Source: Bolinopsis microptera
Taxonomy: Eukaryota; Ctenophora; Tentaculata; Lobata; Bolinopsidae
NCBI RefSeq assembly: GCF_026151205.1
Contig: NC_087072.1
Location: forward strand, 5,196,084 to 5,256,083
Direction: 5' to 3'
DNA length: 60,000 nt
Notes under the pieces: model-generated
The model's input: the letters and a program-made list of their open reading frames with translations, nothing else
The model's database searches: none
What the model was told of the DNA's origin: nothing
Position numbers and translations under genes: made by a program
Shown: one piece after another, positions 1 through 12,200 of the stretch
How the letters are laid out: each line of letters opens with the position of its first letter
Numbering within the stretch: the first letter of the stretch is position 1

Positions 1-1
1 C

Positions 2-133
2 ACAGAATCACAGCTGGATACAGCTCTGCAAGTCTTGGACACTAACATGGACAATAAAATAAGCTACAAGGAGTTCGCTGACAGTATCCTCTGTAGGCTC
101 CACGCAATTATACTGGAAGAGGAACCGAGTTAG
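2..133 (+). CDS. EF-hand protein, C-terminal exon (partial)
   Basis: An open frame runs from the window edge to a TAG stop and gives 43 residues. It contains one canonical EF-hand loop, DTNMDNKISYKE: Asp at position 1, Asn at 3, Asp at 5, Ile at 8, Ser at 9 and Glu at 12. The loop is flanked by helical segments (LDTALQVL before, FADSIL after), the expected helix-loop-helix calcium-binding fold. The chain ends 21 residues after the Glu, so this is probably the last EF-hand of a longer protein whose earlier exons lie left of the window. The loop alone cannot tell calmodulin-like proteins from calcineurin-B-like ones or a kinase-associated EF-hand. The family call is firm for the motif and open for the protein. 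Confidence 0.7.
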   Translation, partial: TESQLDTALQVLDTNMDNKISYKEFADSILCRLHAIILEEEPS

Positions 134-2571
134 CTTCTATCCAAGTCATAGCTCTTAGAGTCACGAACTAATTGTAGTCGCAGCCGAGATTATATTTATA
201 CCACTGTTGCACTATATTGGAAAAATACATACCAAAATCGCTTATTTTTGGGCGTTATTAGTAACGCGATTAATGTTTTAACGGAATTTCATAGTTTAGC
301 AAATTTGTTCGATCTTGTACAACATTGACCCAACTGTGTGCAACATTTATAAAGTCTTGACAACATTTCGGTCTCAGTTGTTTCAGTTATGGAAGATTTA
401 ATGATTTTTTGGGACAACCGCAGAACCCTGCTGTTGTTTTACTTACATTAATTAATTATGCTACTTTTACGTATGATCAATATTTCATGGATGTTTATCT
501 TTTCTGTTCGGGTTCCGTTATAAATATATTGTGTTTGCTTCTTATGGGCATGCCAGCTTTGTTTCGAAAAAGTAGATTTTAGGTTCAGATAGAGATTTGA
601 CAAATATATCAGTTCTTGTAGTTTTATAATTTGTACGACTTCCATTTTCAGATTACTTTTTTTTAGATAACACAGGGTATAGACTATAGATATTGTTTAA
701 TAAGTAGTATTAGTCATATTTGAAAATTTTAATAAACATAATATCTAGTTTTAAAAAGTGATCTGGAAAGTTCTTTTGGTAATTCGGCATTCCCGTATAA
801 TACAGTGTGACAGTTACATTTTCATCATAGCTTTACAAATAACAAGGATAAGAGGGCCCACAACTGGACAAGTATTACTGATGAAGCCATTTCTATTAAC
901 GAGATTCTCATCGATAAAGCCTTTCGCCTCAATAATTGAACCCATTATAAAAAAAAGGCTGTGAAGTCAATATCTAATGAATTAAGGTCAAGATCGATTT
1001 TGGGATCCGAATACGACGGTACTCTCCATTCTCCAAATAAGTACTAAGTTAAAGTAGTAACATTTATAAACGCAAATGTTGCAACACTACGGAATGATCT
1101 CCTGTCAACTACTCTCTAACACTTTCTAGCACTCCTAACACTGAACACTCCTAGCACTCTCTACAAGTACAAGAGAGCTTCAGTTCCACTTCGTCGTATG
1201 ATGAGTAATCATGGTCGTCTAGGTCGACTGCTTGTGCGATGGACAGTGTCAATGAAGTGACATATTCTGCACTTTACCCGGGTCCGAGACTTCTCAAAGC
1301 AGCCAATAGTCAGAGTTCTTTTACAGTCTGAAAATAAAGCATTAATACAGGTTTGTATTGACGTGGAATTAGGACACATGATCATCTCACGCACAGCTCA
1401 GCTTGAGACAATACAAATTTCAGTTCAATTCAAATCAAGTAGTCGTGATGACGAACAGAAAAGAATAAGATATCCTTGTATCACGTTGCGACTTTAAGTT
1501 TTTTTTTCAGGGTCGTTGTCATATTCGCATAATGAGTCTAACACAAACTGTCGTGAAAACAAGTGCGTCCAAATGCAGTTTGTCAGAAGTAAGATAAACG
1601 TGGTATGTAATATGGTATGTAGTTAGATAAACGTGGTATGTAATATAGTATGTTATAGTTAGATAAACGTGGTATGTAGTTAAATAAACGTGGTATGTAG
1701 TTAGATAAACGTGGTAGTTTAAGTTAGATAATCGTGCGACTCACAAGGACAAGACTTGACTCCAATCTTCCTGCACTTAGCGATACAAAGTACATTGAGG
1801 GGGAGATAGTTGTTTATATCGTACTTATCATAGTTCCTTTTGTCTTTTGACCTGTAATTTAGCGTTCCAATCAAACCACGGAAGTTTAAGCTATCAAAAG
1901 GTGTTACCAGGGCTTTTTACCGACAGTTGCTTAATAATAATACCCAGTTTCCACGCATTAACAGGTTCTCGATCATGATTCATGCCTAATCAGTGACGTA
2001 ATCTGATTCTTTCAGATACTTGCCCATCTGACCCTAATTTAACCCGGGAATTGACGTAGCACCACAACACTTCAGATTAAAAATTAAGATTTACGATAAA
2101 GTCTTAATTCCCATTCAGTAAAGGGAAATAACTTTCCTCATATTGTTATTTAATGCGATAAGAATTCAACAAATCGATTCAGATAATTATCGTGACCAGA
2201 GCTGTTGCCATGATTATGACGTCATGTTACCTGATGACGTCAGAGTATCGAGAAGAGTTGACCCACCAACGTGTCCAATCCGTCACACTAGGATTTCTCC
2301 TCTCAATGTAAGAAAACACACAGTCGTTTATCAAAACAAACAGTCCTCCAACGTCCTCCATTTTCATTTCTTTCTCTCCCTGCACAATTATTAATTAAAT
2401 AACCAACCTTGTGGTTGAGTATATATTCGTATAATAAGGCGAGTCAGTAATTAGTGAACACAGCTCTAAAATCCAAAGCAATTTGGTTGTCCCTCAAAAA
2501 AATCTACCAGGAGTTTGCAAAACAAATAATCGCACGAACTTTTGAATTTGAAAACGTTTCGATCAGCTCAC
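134..2571. other. Gene-free stretch with a short tandem repeat
   Basis: I see no supportable exon here. The short open frames lack splice sites that agree with the neighbouring minus-strand exons. The only structure is a degenerate tandem array around 1590-1735, with about six copies of a unit containing AGATAAACGTGGTATGTA. Part of this may be the 3' flank of the EF-hand gene. Confidence 0.4.
1590..1735. repeat. Degenerate tandem repeat, core AAACGTGGTATGTAGTTAG
   Basis: The phrase AGATAAACGTGGTATGTA recurs about six times with insertions of TATGGTATGTAG-like spacer, so the period varies from about 21 to 35 bp. It lies outside any gene. Confidence 0.7.
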
Positions 2572-3377
2572 CTGCCATATATTGGAAACTAGCCGGCACT
2601 GTTCAGTGAAGCAGCTTTGGGAGCTATCCAAGTCATTACGACGGTGGTAGTTACAGAAATCAACACCCTCTTGGTTATCATGGTTACCGTGGAACTGTAG
2701 CAGGAACTCGCCGATATCTAGAACTTTTGCTGAAACATCGTCCACGGTTTTTCCCTCGCGTGTCATTGCTTCCAGCAACTGAAGATAAAGGGTTTTTATG
2801 ACGGGAAACTAGTGAGCACTCAGTCCAAAGTCGGAGCTGTCCTTCCAAGCTCAATTAATCCCGTTAAAAGTTTCAAAACAGTTTTCGAAGCATAATTGAT
2901 TAAAGGTTTGGCACTTATTTTAACGAGAGAAGATAAATATAATATTTAGCTGCAATAAAGATATACTTTGACCCTAAAGATGTATGCTGTATGAACGGAA
3001 GATTTATGTTATATTTATTTGCACAGGAACCTGGACATCTAGAAAGCTGTTTGCACGACAATTGTAGGTAGACAGGAGAGTGTCAGCAATATATCTGCAG
3101 TCGTAAACCTGTAGTGAAGAAATTCCATCGTTGAGATGTCTGTATACTCGAGTCGCTTTCACTGTTTCAAATTTAGGTGACGTAAAGACAGAAATTTGAA
3201 AACTCCTGAGTTGGTCTAAAATGAATTTATAAGTTGGTCTAAAATATGAGGTTATAAGCTGAAAACATACCACTTTGTCAAGGTATCTGTCCTCGAGAAG
3301 TGGCGACAGTCTTTCCAGCACCTCTTCAGTGCCGATACTGTTCACATCTATCATAAACAGGTTCCGCAGCTGTGTTC
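2572..3377 (-). CDS. Unrecognised protein, two internal exons (partial)
   Basis: Two minus-strand exons fit each other. Exon 3377-3271 (107 nt) follows an acceptor TTTCTGTAG, opens with two leftover bases and ends in phase 0 at GTG|GTATGT. Exon 2778-2572 (207 nt) follows ATCTTCAG, starts in phase 0 and ends at CAG|GTGAGC. Together they give about 104 residues without a stop. The product is acidic and mostly helical in look (for example EEVLERLSPLLEDRYLDKV), then a stretch with FHGNHDNQEGVDFC and three cysteines. I do not recognise the family. Flanking exons were not found with certainty: the upstream exon must end with one leftover base and the downstream one must begin in phase 0. It could be a decayed fragment, but four good splice sites in phase argue for a live gene. 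Confidence 0.45.
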
Positions 3378-3724
3378 CTACAGAAAGCTCGTCACAGTTA
3401 AAACTATGAAGGTTTCACATTTTAGCTTTTGTCTATAATATCTACTTGAGGCTTTTTAGTTTTAAGAGTTTGATTCCATATCCCCAGTTAATGATCGGAA
3501 AAGTTTGGACCAGCGTAAACATGACACAAATGGCTTAGTCCGAGAACAAATCTCATAATCAGCAGTATTTTGAACGGTGCCTTGATCTCTTACCGAGATT
3601 ATATATTTGGTCGAAACTTTAAAACTAGATTAGTCAAAATTGTTCATATATAATGCAGCTTAGGGCTACGAGAATCGATGTAAATAAAAATCATGGCTCA
3701 TAACAGCCTATGCAATTGCAATAG

Positions 3725-4603
3725 TATGTACCTTATCGGACATAATTGTCACGGACAAGTTTTTCACGGACCAAATTTTTCACGGACATAATATTAATTA
3801 TTCACGCTCATGAGTCATGACCACCCAAAAACTTTCAAAAAATTGGAACATTTTTGGTGATTTTTTGATAAGTGTTTTACTCTTTTTCTGAACTCTAGAA
3901 TGTGACTGAGGAGTGATTATATTTGTCCTAGTACACTAATCACAGGAGGGCCAAAGTGCAAAGAAACTGCTGCTAACTGCTGCTAACTGCTGCTAACTGC
4001 TGCTAACTGCTGCTAACTGCTGCTAACTGCTGCTTACTGCTGCTAACTAGGCTGCTAACTGCTGCTAACTAGGCTGCTAACTAGGCTGCTAACTAGGCTG
4101 CTAACTGCTACTAACTGCTGCTAACTGCTGCTAACTGCTGCTAACTGCTGCTAACTGCTGCTAACTGCTGCTAACTGCTGCTAACTGCTGCTAACTGCTG
4201 CTAACTGCTGCTAACTGCTGCTAACTGCTGCTAACTGCTGCTAACTGCTGCTAACTGCTGCTAGCTGCTGCTAACTGCTGCTCTGCAGCAGTTAGCAGCA
4301 GTGAGCAGCAGTTTCTTTGCACTTTTGCCCCCCCCCCTGTGTGATAAGCTAATATAGCAATCGGCTACACACATATCTATGCATATGTAGGGACACACAC
4401 ACACACACAAACATTAATGGAAATAATTACCGGACTTTATTATTCACAGACCTTAATGTCACAGAATTATTAATCACTCCTCAGTCACATTCTAGAGTTC
4501 AGAAAAAGAGTAAAACACTTATTAAAAAATCGCCGGTCATGAGCGTGAAACATTTGGACCGTGAAAAAATTGTCCGTGATAATTATGACCGATAAGGTAT
4601 GTA
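3725..4603. mobile_element. Fold-back (MITE-like) element with satellite core and 6-bp target duplication
   Basis: Bases 3731-3930 and 4462-4597 are inverted copies beginning CCTTATCGG and ending CCGATAAGG. They share TCACGGACAA, TTTTTCACGG, the GTGTTTTACTCTTTTTCTGAACT block and GTGACTGAGGAGTGATTA. The element is flanked on both sides by TATGTA (3725-3730 and 4598-4603), which fits a 6-bp target-site duplication. The centre is a decamer satellite. Inside the arms, a second inverted pair (AAAGTGCAAAGAAACTGCTG, and its complement near 4300) hugs the satellite. No coding capacity is present, so any transposase must act in trans. Confidence 0.8.
3966..4284. repeat. Decamer satellite (GCTGCTAACT)n inside fold-back element
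   Basis: About thirty copies of the 10-bp unit GCTGCTAACT run almost uninterrupted, with a few 12-bp variants carrying an extra AG (…AACTAGGCTGCT…) between 4045 and 4105. It forms the whole core of the surrounding inverted-repeat element. Confidence 0.9.
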
Positions 4604-4668
4604 GATTTGTACCGATAATAATGTGTTTAAGGGGCTGTCCTCGTTGTAGGTTGCTGACGAATGGGTAG

Positions 4669-5086
4669 TAAAACAAAGAGATGTTTGTCTGTTTATCTGT
4701 AGACATGTTAATACTCAGGTAACCCTGAAACAAAAAGATGTTTGTATGTTTATCTGTAGACATGTTAATACTCAGGTAACCCTGAAACAAAAAGATGTTT
4801 GTCTGTTTATCTGTAGACATGTTAATACTCAGGTAACCCTGAAATAATAAAGACATGTTAATACCCAGGTAACCCTGAAACAAAAAGATATTTGTCTGTT
4901 TATCTGTAGACATGTTAATATTCAGGTAACCCTGAAACAAAAAGATGTTTGTCTGTTTATCTGTAGACATGTTAATACTCAGGTAACCCAGAAACAAAAA
5001 GATGTTTGTCTGTTTATCTGTAGACATGTTAATACTCAGGTAACCCTGAAATAATAAAGACATGTTAATACTCAGGTAACCCTGAA
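4669..5086. repeat. 57-bp minisatellite
   Basis: About seven full or shortened copies of a 57-bp unit that includes AAACAAAAAGATGTTTGTCT and GACATGTTAATACTCAGGTA. Two copies are deletion variants that lack the middle (near 4845 and 5050). Because 57 is a multiple of three, the minus strand shows a long open frame with a 19-residue period. I regard that as a repeat artefact and not a protein. Confidence 0.85.
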
Positions 5087-5982
5087 ATATTAACGGAAGG
5101 TTTAATTTGATAAGAAAACCATATTGTAAGAATTACTAGGTTATGCGTATATTTCTTTCACTAGTGGGGTGATACGTTTTATCAACAATTATAATGAGTT
5201 ATCAGCAAGGCATCTTGGCTAAATTTAATAAGCATCATTAAGATAACCATAATTTGAGTGGGAATATTGCTTATTGCATCACAGGAAAACGAAAATAACA
5301 AACTTTTGTCACCAAAAAAACCAAGTTTTAAAATTCAGTACTAATAATAATGAGACAGTGAAAGCAATTATATCCTAGATTTCAATTTTCCTCAGTAATA
5401 AATGCAGCTGTTAAAATTGCAAATTATCGATCTCCAAATCGATTTCCACGTACCCTACTAACTTAAGCGCAAATTTGATTACAAATTTTTTACCCTATCA
5501 GTCACCGATGCAAATAAGTAATTAACGTTCATGATAATTTGTTGAGTTATACTTAATATGTGCACGACCCCGCAGTATCTAAACCCCGTTTATACTCGTT
5601 GGGAGTAGTGTCTCAGTGTAGCTGTCTTTAAGTTTAAGTGGAAGGTTTTTTACAATCGAAAAACAATTTTAGTTGCTTTCCGGCAACACCCTAAAACTAA
5701 TTAAACAAGATGACACTTCGTAGATCTAACTCTAATACAAAATCTGATTGTCTGGCATAACCAAACAGTTATAGTCACGGGCTTTAAAAAAATATATTCG
5801 ACATTTCCGCTCATCCCTTAATCCAATGTTAATGTCTTTGATATCTTATTAATTATAAATAAGATATCTTAAATGTTGCATTATGTTCAAGTTTTCAGTG
5901 ATTCTAGTATTCTAAATACATGAACGACTGAGACTTCTTATGCCTAATCCTTATTTTAATATAGCCGTCACGATTAAACTCT
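5087..5982. other. Upstream region of secreted-protein gene, no feature seen
   Basis: AT-rich DNA with no exon that I can support. A 5' UTR intron of the downstream gene is possible, because a CAATACAG acceptor-like site sits at about 5998, just before the start codon, but no donor was identified. Confidence 0.3.
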
Positions 5983-6015
5983 ATGTATCACAATACAGGT
6001 ATAAAGAAACGAATT

Positions 6016-7122
6016 ATGAAGCTGTTCGCATGTCTCTTCTTTCTTGCATCAATTGCAGGAGTGCAGAGCAGTAAATTTGATGACGAACAACAGTACCTTG
6101 ATATGGCGGGGTTCATCAAAGAAACCATCCCAACAATCTTATCCGACGATGGAACAGATTTCCAGCCTAATGTCAAAGAACTCATAACCCTAGTTGAGTC
6201 TCAGCTCTGTCCAGATGAAGACGCTGAAGATAATGCCGAGTGTGATTCTGGTTCCAACTGGCTGCTTGGATGCAGGTGCACGAGCGAGTTTGCCGGTCTT
6301 GAAGGTCACTGCAAGAACACCCCCTGCAAGATGATTCATTATTTCAAGGACAATGCACCCAAAGAAATGAGCGACTTCATGGCGGCTAACAGTTACGAGG
6401 AGATGATGACGGTGGTCATGAATGTTGTGGAAACGATATGGAAGATTGTCTGTGAGTGTCGGGGTGTTGTCGATGCTACCATCAGCTGTGCTCGTAATTA
6501 CGACGGTTTAGTCTTCATCCTATCTGGTTTTGATAGGACCAACTTCGACGAGATCGTGAACCACGTTGAGTGGGAGACTGCGAGGGGAATAGTACACGGC
6601 TACCTTGATGCAATCTGTGGGGAAGAAAATGGCGAGGACTGTCCGGCAGTGCTGAAAAATTGGCAGGCAGTAAATTTCCGCTTATTTGACAACACCTTCA
6701 ACGGAGTTGACACATGTATCTCTATGATCAGAGTTGAGAAGGAGGCAAAAGCTACCATGGATCCGATGGTGTACGAAGAAGGCATGGACATGCAATCTTA
6801 TGCTGATGGGTGGGTGGATGCGTACTTGAAGATAGAGGAGAAGTTAATGTGTGATGCTGATTGTGCCGGAGAGATGCAGGAACTACTCTACTCCAGTTGT
6901 TGTGTTAAAAGAGCTGGAGAGAGGTTATCTACAAAGAGCATGAAGAAAAAGTACGTGAAGTTCTTCGAGAACAATTGGAGTTTCATCTACCCCGGAGAGG
7001 CTCCAGAACTGAAGAATGCCGTGAATAAGTTCATGGAGATGTACCGACCTGCCAGCTTCTGTGGAGCCAAAACAGATGTCTACAGGGAGATGAACAAGCA
7101 GTGCAATGCTATCAAGGCTTAA
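6016..7122 (+). CDS. Secreted cysteine-rich protein, family unknown
   Basis: A single-exon frame encodes 368 residues from the ATG at 6016. I prefer this start to the in-frame ATG at 5983 because it places a clear signal peptide first (MKLFACLFFLASIAGVQSS). The mature part is acidic and has 18 cysteines, an even number. They include CRC, C-x-C at VCECRG, a CC pair at SSCCV and a last Cys four residues before the end. It has no membrane segment after the leader and no repeat. Helix-rich spacing between cysteines suggests a disulfide-stabilised all-alpha fold. I recognise no named domain and will not assign a function. An AATAAA signal at 7355-7360 suits the 3' end of its transcript. Confidence 0.75.
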   Translation: MKLFACLFFLASIAGVQSSKFDDEQQYLDMAGFIKETIPTILSDDGTDFQPNVKELITLVESQLCPDEDAEDNAECDSGSNWLLGCRCTSEFAGLEGHCKNTPCKMIHYFKDNAPKEMSDFMAANSYEEMMTVVMNVVETIWKIVCECRGVVDATISCARNYDGLVFILSGFDRTNFDEIVNHVEWETARGIVHGYLDAICGEENGEDCPAVLKNWQAVNFRLFDNTFNGVDTCISMIRVEKEAKATMDPMVYEEGMDMQSYADGWVDAYLKIEEKLMCDADCAGEMQELLYSSCCVKRAGERLSTKSMKKKYVKFFENNWSFIYPGEAPELKNAVNKFMEMYRPASFCGAKTDVYREMNKQCNAIKA

Positions 7123-7354
7123 CGTCTCAGGACTGCAAATACTGATATCAAATATTCGATTTTTTTAACTGTTTGTTAAACGATTTTATCATCTCTGTAA
7201 AATTTGGTACAGTGTTTATTTCAAGTTAAAAGAAATTTAGCCAGTATATTTCTTTTCCAGATAACATCGTGTCGATCAAATTACCTTCAGTTTTCAGTTA
7301 GCTATTAATTGTGGCGATGATATTGAAGTTTATAGTTATAGAACACAGCTTTAC

Positions 7355-7360
7355 AATAAA
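7355..7360 (+). terminator. Polyadenylation signal AATAAA
   Basis: Canonical AATAAA 232 bp after the stop codon of the secreted cysteine-rich protein, in the right orientation. It was identified by hexamer only. Confidence 0.45.
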
Positions 7361-8896
7361 GACAGAGTGCTGTCACGAATATCTAACGATCACATCAAAC
7401 GATCTACAATACCCAATCAAATAAACGAACGTGGAACATGTGATCCAATTATAGTGCATATGGGATTGTGGTCGGTTATTAGACAGCATTTGCCATGTTC
7501 GTGGGTACTTTGAGAACTTTGAGAACACCTTGATAGGTTGCATTTCTTTTTGGGTGGCCTAAGTTTTAAAATTCACGCGTCGAACATGCTAGTACAGTCA
7601 GAAATTTTTTATAAGCTAAGTATATAATTTTCCAAAAATACATAAATGATGTGCTGAGATCAGGATCTAGTCAAGCTGGGTTTAAAAATAACCCATCTTA
7701 GAATCAGTAATCAGTTCATGCCCTCTAAAATCTTGCTATTTTCTTTGAAAGAACATTGTGTATGACTATATGAGCAGACTGCGCGTTTCCAGCACGTTTT
7801 TGATGCGTAATACGCCGTACAGGAATATTGCATCGCCACTAGCTAAATTCAGCCAGCTCTATTATTCCCTGCTTCTTTAGACTTGCTCTTACAGCTAGCC
7901 ACTTGTTCTAGTACCATTGTACAGCTAATACAGCTCCCCCACTCGTCCTTTTACGGCTAATGAAGTGCAGAGCAATTATAGCGGGTCCCAGTATTATGGC
8001 TATAAGCAACTCAGCAACTCAGAAGCTCCCTGTCAATCTTTATCTACCGTGTACTGCGGAGAGTATCATGTGCAGAGCCAGCTCTCTTCGGTCCCTTTTT
8101 TTCTCAGCTAGATTTGACTCTTTCCTACAGGTTTAGATTTACCAGGTCATACGTTGAGATTGCTTTTATTTTGGGAAAGAAACCGTAAATGTGGCTAAGT
8201 ACCCGTTACACCTCTGCCCTTTGATAAGTTTTATCGAACTTTTTGCCAGAGATTACAATCAGAATGGCGAGGGAGATGGGGGTGGTCCAATCCAGTGCTA
8301 TTGGGAACATTCAACATGCTTGTAAGAGTTTTAACGAACCTCAAAACGATTCAGCTATACAGTGCTAACTTCTGGACAAGATCAATACTACCGCACCTCT
8401 ACTAATTAATAATTTCCAACGTCCATTATTCAATCGGCTTACGGCTAGCTTACATTTCACTCGGATTTGAAGGACGATGACAACTGCGTAACCAAATCCC
8501 AACGCCTTGACTGTGTACAAAATTAGCGAATATGCAGCAAATATACCATTGTCAAGTCACATGAGTGTACATCTCTCGACGTCAGGCGACCAATCTAGTA
8601 TTGTTAGTATGTAGTGCGTAGGTATGTAGCTATATGGAGTGACCCTTACTAATTACCATGGTAGTCGGTAGATCAGGTGGACCGCGAAACCAGATCTCTC
8701 AGGATTGAAAGTGTGGAAGAAAAATGTATGAAGGAGCAAATTTTGAAAGATAAGCTTTTATTTGATATCGACTCACAATTTGGTTGATGTTTGGTCCTTT
8801 ATATGTTTGGTCTAAACAGTTGCAATTTCGCAATTACCTGCCTAATTACCTGCCATGAAGTCCCGATACAAGGTATGATAATGGCGGCGTGCATGT

Positions 8897-9006
8897 AATT
8901 ACCTGCACTCGACTACCTGCACTCGACTGATTACCTGCACTCGGCAAACTGCAATCGACTAACCTCATTCGACTTCCTGCATTCGATTTATAGCTGCACT
9001 CGACTG
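8897..9006. repeat. Degenerate tandem repeat, core ACCTGCACTCGACT
   Basis: Seven imperfect copies of a 13-18 bp unit (ACCTGCACTCGACT, with TTCCTGCATTCGA and AACCTCATTCGA variants). Confidence 0.6.
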
Positions 9007-9158
9007 TAAGCGATTAAAATTAAAAACGCAATCCTTCAAAACCAATTTAGGACAATAAACAATTACTTACACACAATAATACACAATAAAACAATTATAC
9101 ACAATAAAACAAAAGTGTAGCTGCCAAGAATCTCAAGAATGCCAAGAATTCAGAATAT

Positions 9159-9295
9159 ATAGGGAACCACGTGTGTATAACCTATACTACAGGGAACCGT
9201 GTGTAACCTACAGGTAACCGTGTGTATAAACCTAGGGAACCGCGTGTATAAACCTAGGGAACCGCGTGTATAAACCTAGGGAACTGTGTGTCAGG
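9159..9295. repeat. Tandem repeat, unit GGGAACCGCGTGTATAAACCTA
   Basis: Six copies of a unit near 22 bp. The last three are almost identical and the first three have diverged in length. Confidence 0.75.
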
Positions 9296-12200
9296 GAGAC
9301 CAATGCCAGCTTAACACAGCACAGGACACTGTGTAGTACTTTAACACTCGTCACACTCGATCCCTGTTATGATCCTTTTAGTAACACGTGCGCGCGCCAC
9401 ACGCCATATTATCAGACAGGGAACTTCTTCCTGTCCTGTAGTGTTTATGTAATGGTTTAACTTCAACCCTCCTCTTTCTAGTTTTATTACTACTGCACAG
9501 ACTACCTTCGCCTTGTACAATGTATATCAAGATAACATCTGTATATTTGTCTATCTTACCATATGACGGCTTTTTCACACTCTTACATTAGTTTGTTGTT
9601 CGTCTCCGCGATTCTAATTCTAAATTCAATAATTATCATACTTATTGTCCTACAACAATAAGAGAGTTCCGACTTGCTCATATGATACACGACAAAGTTT
9701 TAAATCATACTCTTTAGCTGACGTTGTAAACAATATCCCAGTGCAGTGATCGTGTATATTCAACGAGAAGCCATATTCGTTAAACTTTAAAGAGTGTGCC
9801 GATTGTTATACTCACTTTCAGTTTTAACCGCTTACTCAAGCAGCTCGCCTTTACTAACGGTTTATAGTTTGTAATACCTTTTCCATTATGAGTTGTGTAA
9901 GTAGTCGATTACCTATCACTTCTCTATAAATAACAATTTCGCGCTGAATGTTTATTAGTATTGTAAGGTTGCAAGATATTTATAGAATTACGTTATTGTA
10001 CTGTTGTATTATTTTTTTCTGGCAGTAAGTTAGCAAATGCCAAATGGTCTAGTCATGTTTCTTCTGATTTGTGATCTATATACACGAATGTATATACAGA
10101 ACGGAAATATTACCTTTCCAGGCTTTTCATTAATTTGTTTGCCAAAATTCCTCTGAATCTAGGACAATAGGCGGGCCACCCTTTGTTTCTGAATTTTTCC
10201 GAAGTACAAGTACATTTGTCATGTCTAGTCTTAAGTATCAATTATATATGTAAGATATGTAACACTAGTCACTAGTAATGACACTAGTCACTAGTGTTGA
10301 CTGGAAGTGGAACATGTTGGGACATGTCCAAATGTCCAATGTGGCTGTGAAACTGATCGCCTGCACTCAATACTATGATGCGATGTGTTTTGAGACTGAG
10401 ACACGTTGCAATAATTGCAACGTGTAGCAAACAGCAAACTGTGTTTCGTAACTTTCGTTGTTGATAGTATGGACATTTATAGTTATAGTAGTATACTTAA
10501 AACTTCGTATTAATCTTATAATGAAGATATACTTCAAAATGACTCGACTTTTAAGGTTAATAGTTTTTTTAAAATTTAATTTTCGATATTCTTGGTCGAT
10601 TAGGGACAAGTGCCCGACAATGTTTACTGAATAGAAATTTATTTTATAAATTTAATAATATACCTTGTCAAATACCTATTACCTGTACAGCAGATTGAAG
10701 CTTCTTTAAATTTGCATTATTTATCATCCTTATTGTATTGCTGTGTAAATTCTATTATAACTATAATGATACCTGACAGATCTGAGATCCTACTCACTTA
10801 ATTAGGAAAATAATATTAATGAGGTATGAATTTATAATTATATGCTACCGAGGTAATCTGAATGGAGAAATTGTTTGTACTATAAAAGGAAATGTAACCC
10901 TTCTTGATATGAGATGTTGCATTTGAATTAATTGCAATATTGACTACATAGTGGCCTCTCATCTATGGAGTGCGCGCGTAGTTTGAACCCTCGTCGTGAT
11001 TCGTGGGGCTGCACTTGTGGTGAAATTGCAATACTATATTATATTGTTTTACTACAACATCGCTTGTATTTGTAAGTTGTTATAACTTATTATGTGCCTT
11101 TGTTTTGTTGGAATGAATGTTTTATTGCCGTCACCTGCTTTGGCTCCACATTTTTTTCGTATGGTATGATTATGTTTATCTTATTTTTATCACTCACTTA
11201 CTCGGTATAAGTATAAAGTATAAGACAAAATCTTTTGTCACAGATTATATATTAGTGATACGAGTAATAATATTATTATAATTATATTATTAAATCAAGC
11301 TTCTAGTTTCGGGATAACCTGTAGCAGGCAACGCCCGATACTAATGCTTCTACAGGCCTACACAAGTGCAAGTAAGTAGGAATTTTTTAATGCTAGGCAT
11401 GTGGCACCCATTATGGTAACCATGAACCATCTATTGAAGTTGTTGCTTTTCGCTGTAATTGCATAATATTAGTAATAATTTTAGTGATATTACTATGCTT
11501 CCAATGACCTTCTTTAGTTCTTGAATGAACACGCAAATTTCGAGTGATCGAATTTTAGGAAGTAGGAAGAAGATGGTAGTGTAACCTGAGTTATGTTATT
11601 GTTACCGATGTTGTGTTAAAGAATCCCCTGTGTGTTCCTAGCTCTGTTTTCCGTATTTGTTTTGATAAGTTAGCTTGGTTTGTCAGACTCTGCCAGACCC
11701 ACCGACCCACTATCTCATCGATGCCAGGCTGGCGAAGGGTCCATGCGCAGCAGCACAAAGCTTGATGTGCCCTGCAGTTAGTCCTAAATTCCGCAGAAAA
11801 TGTATATTTTGTGTTTCATGGCTCATGCCACCGTCAACCGGCAGTTTATGAGTTTACCTCTTTGGTTTATGGTTTATTGGTCGGTTGTGGCACTGCATAC
11901 CAACAGAATACAGTTATTTACTGTACCATTTATCGTTTACCATCAGTCATTTTCTTTTAACTTAGTCATTCTTAAGTTTACCTTTCGGCGGAAGCCACTG
12001 TATGTCAGTGGACTACCTATGTGATCTCTGTTGAATAAGGAGAATTGAGGTCTTCTCAGTTTAGATGTATGAATCCGCTCAAACTGTATCTTACTAAGTT
12101 ACTAACTATAAATAGAAGCAGCTGCCCTCAAGTTTTAATTTTCAATTTCTGTAGTTTACGTGTTTGAAGTCACGACTGCTTGGTTTGCTGTAACGGATGT

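Noticed and set aside
1209-1394. Possible further exon of the minus-strand unknown gene after TTTATTTTCAG
   Set aside because: The required phase 0 reading meets a stop within six codons.
3966-4284. CRISPR-like array
   Set aside because: The repeats are contiguous decamers without unique spacers, in an animal genome.
4485-5063. Long minus-strand frame of repeated 19-residue units
   Set aside because: It is the translation of a 57-bp minisatellite, a multiple of three, with no start context or flanking gene structure.
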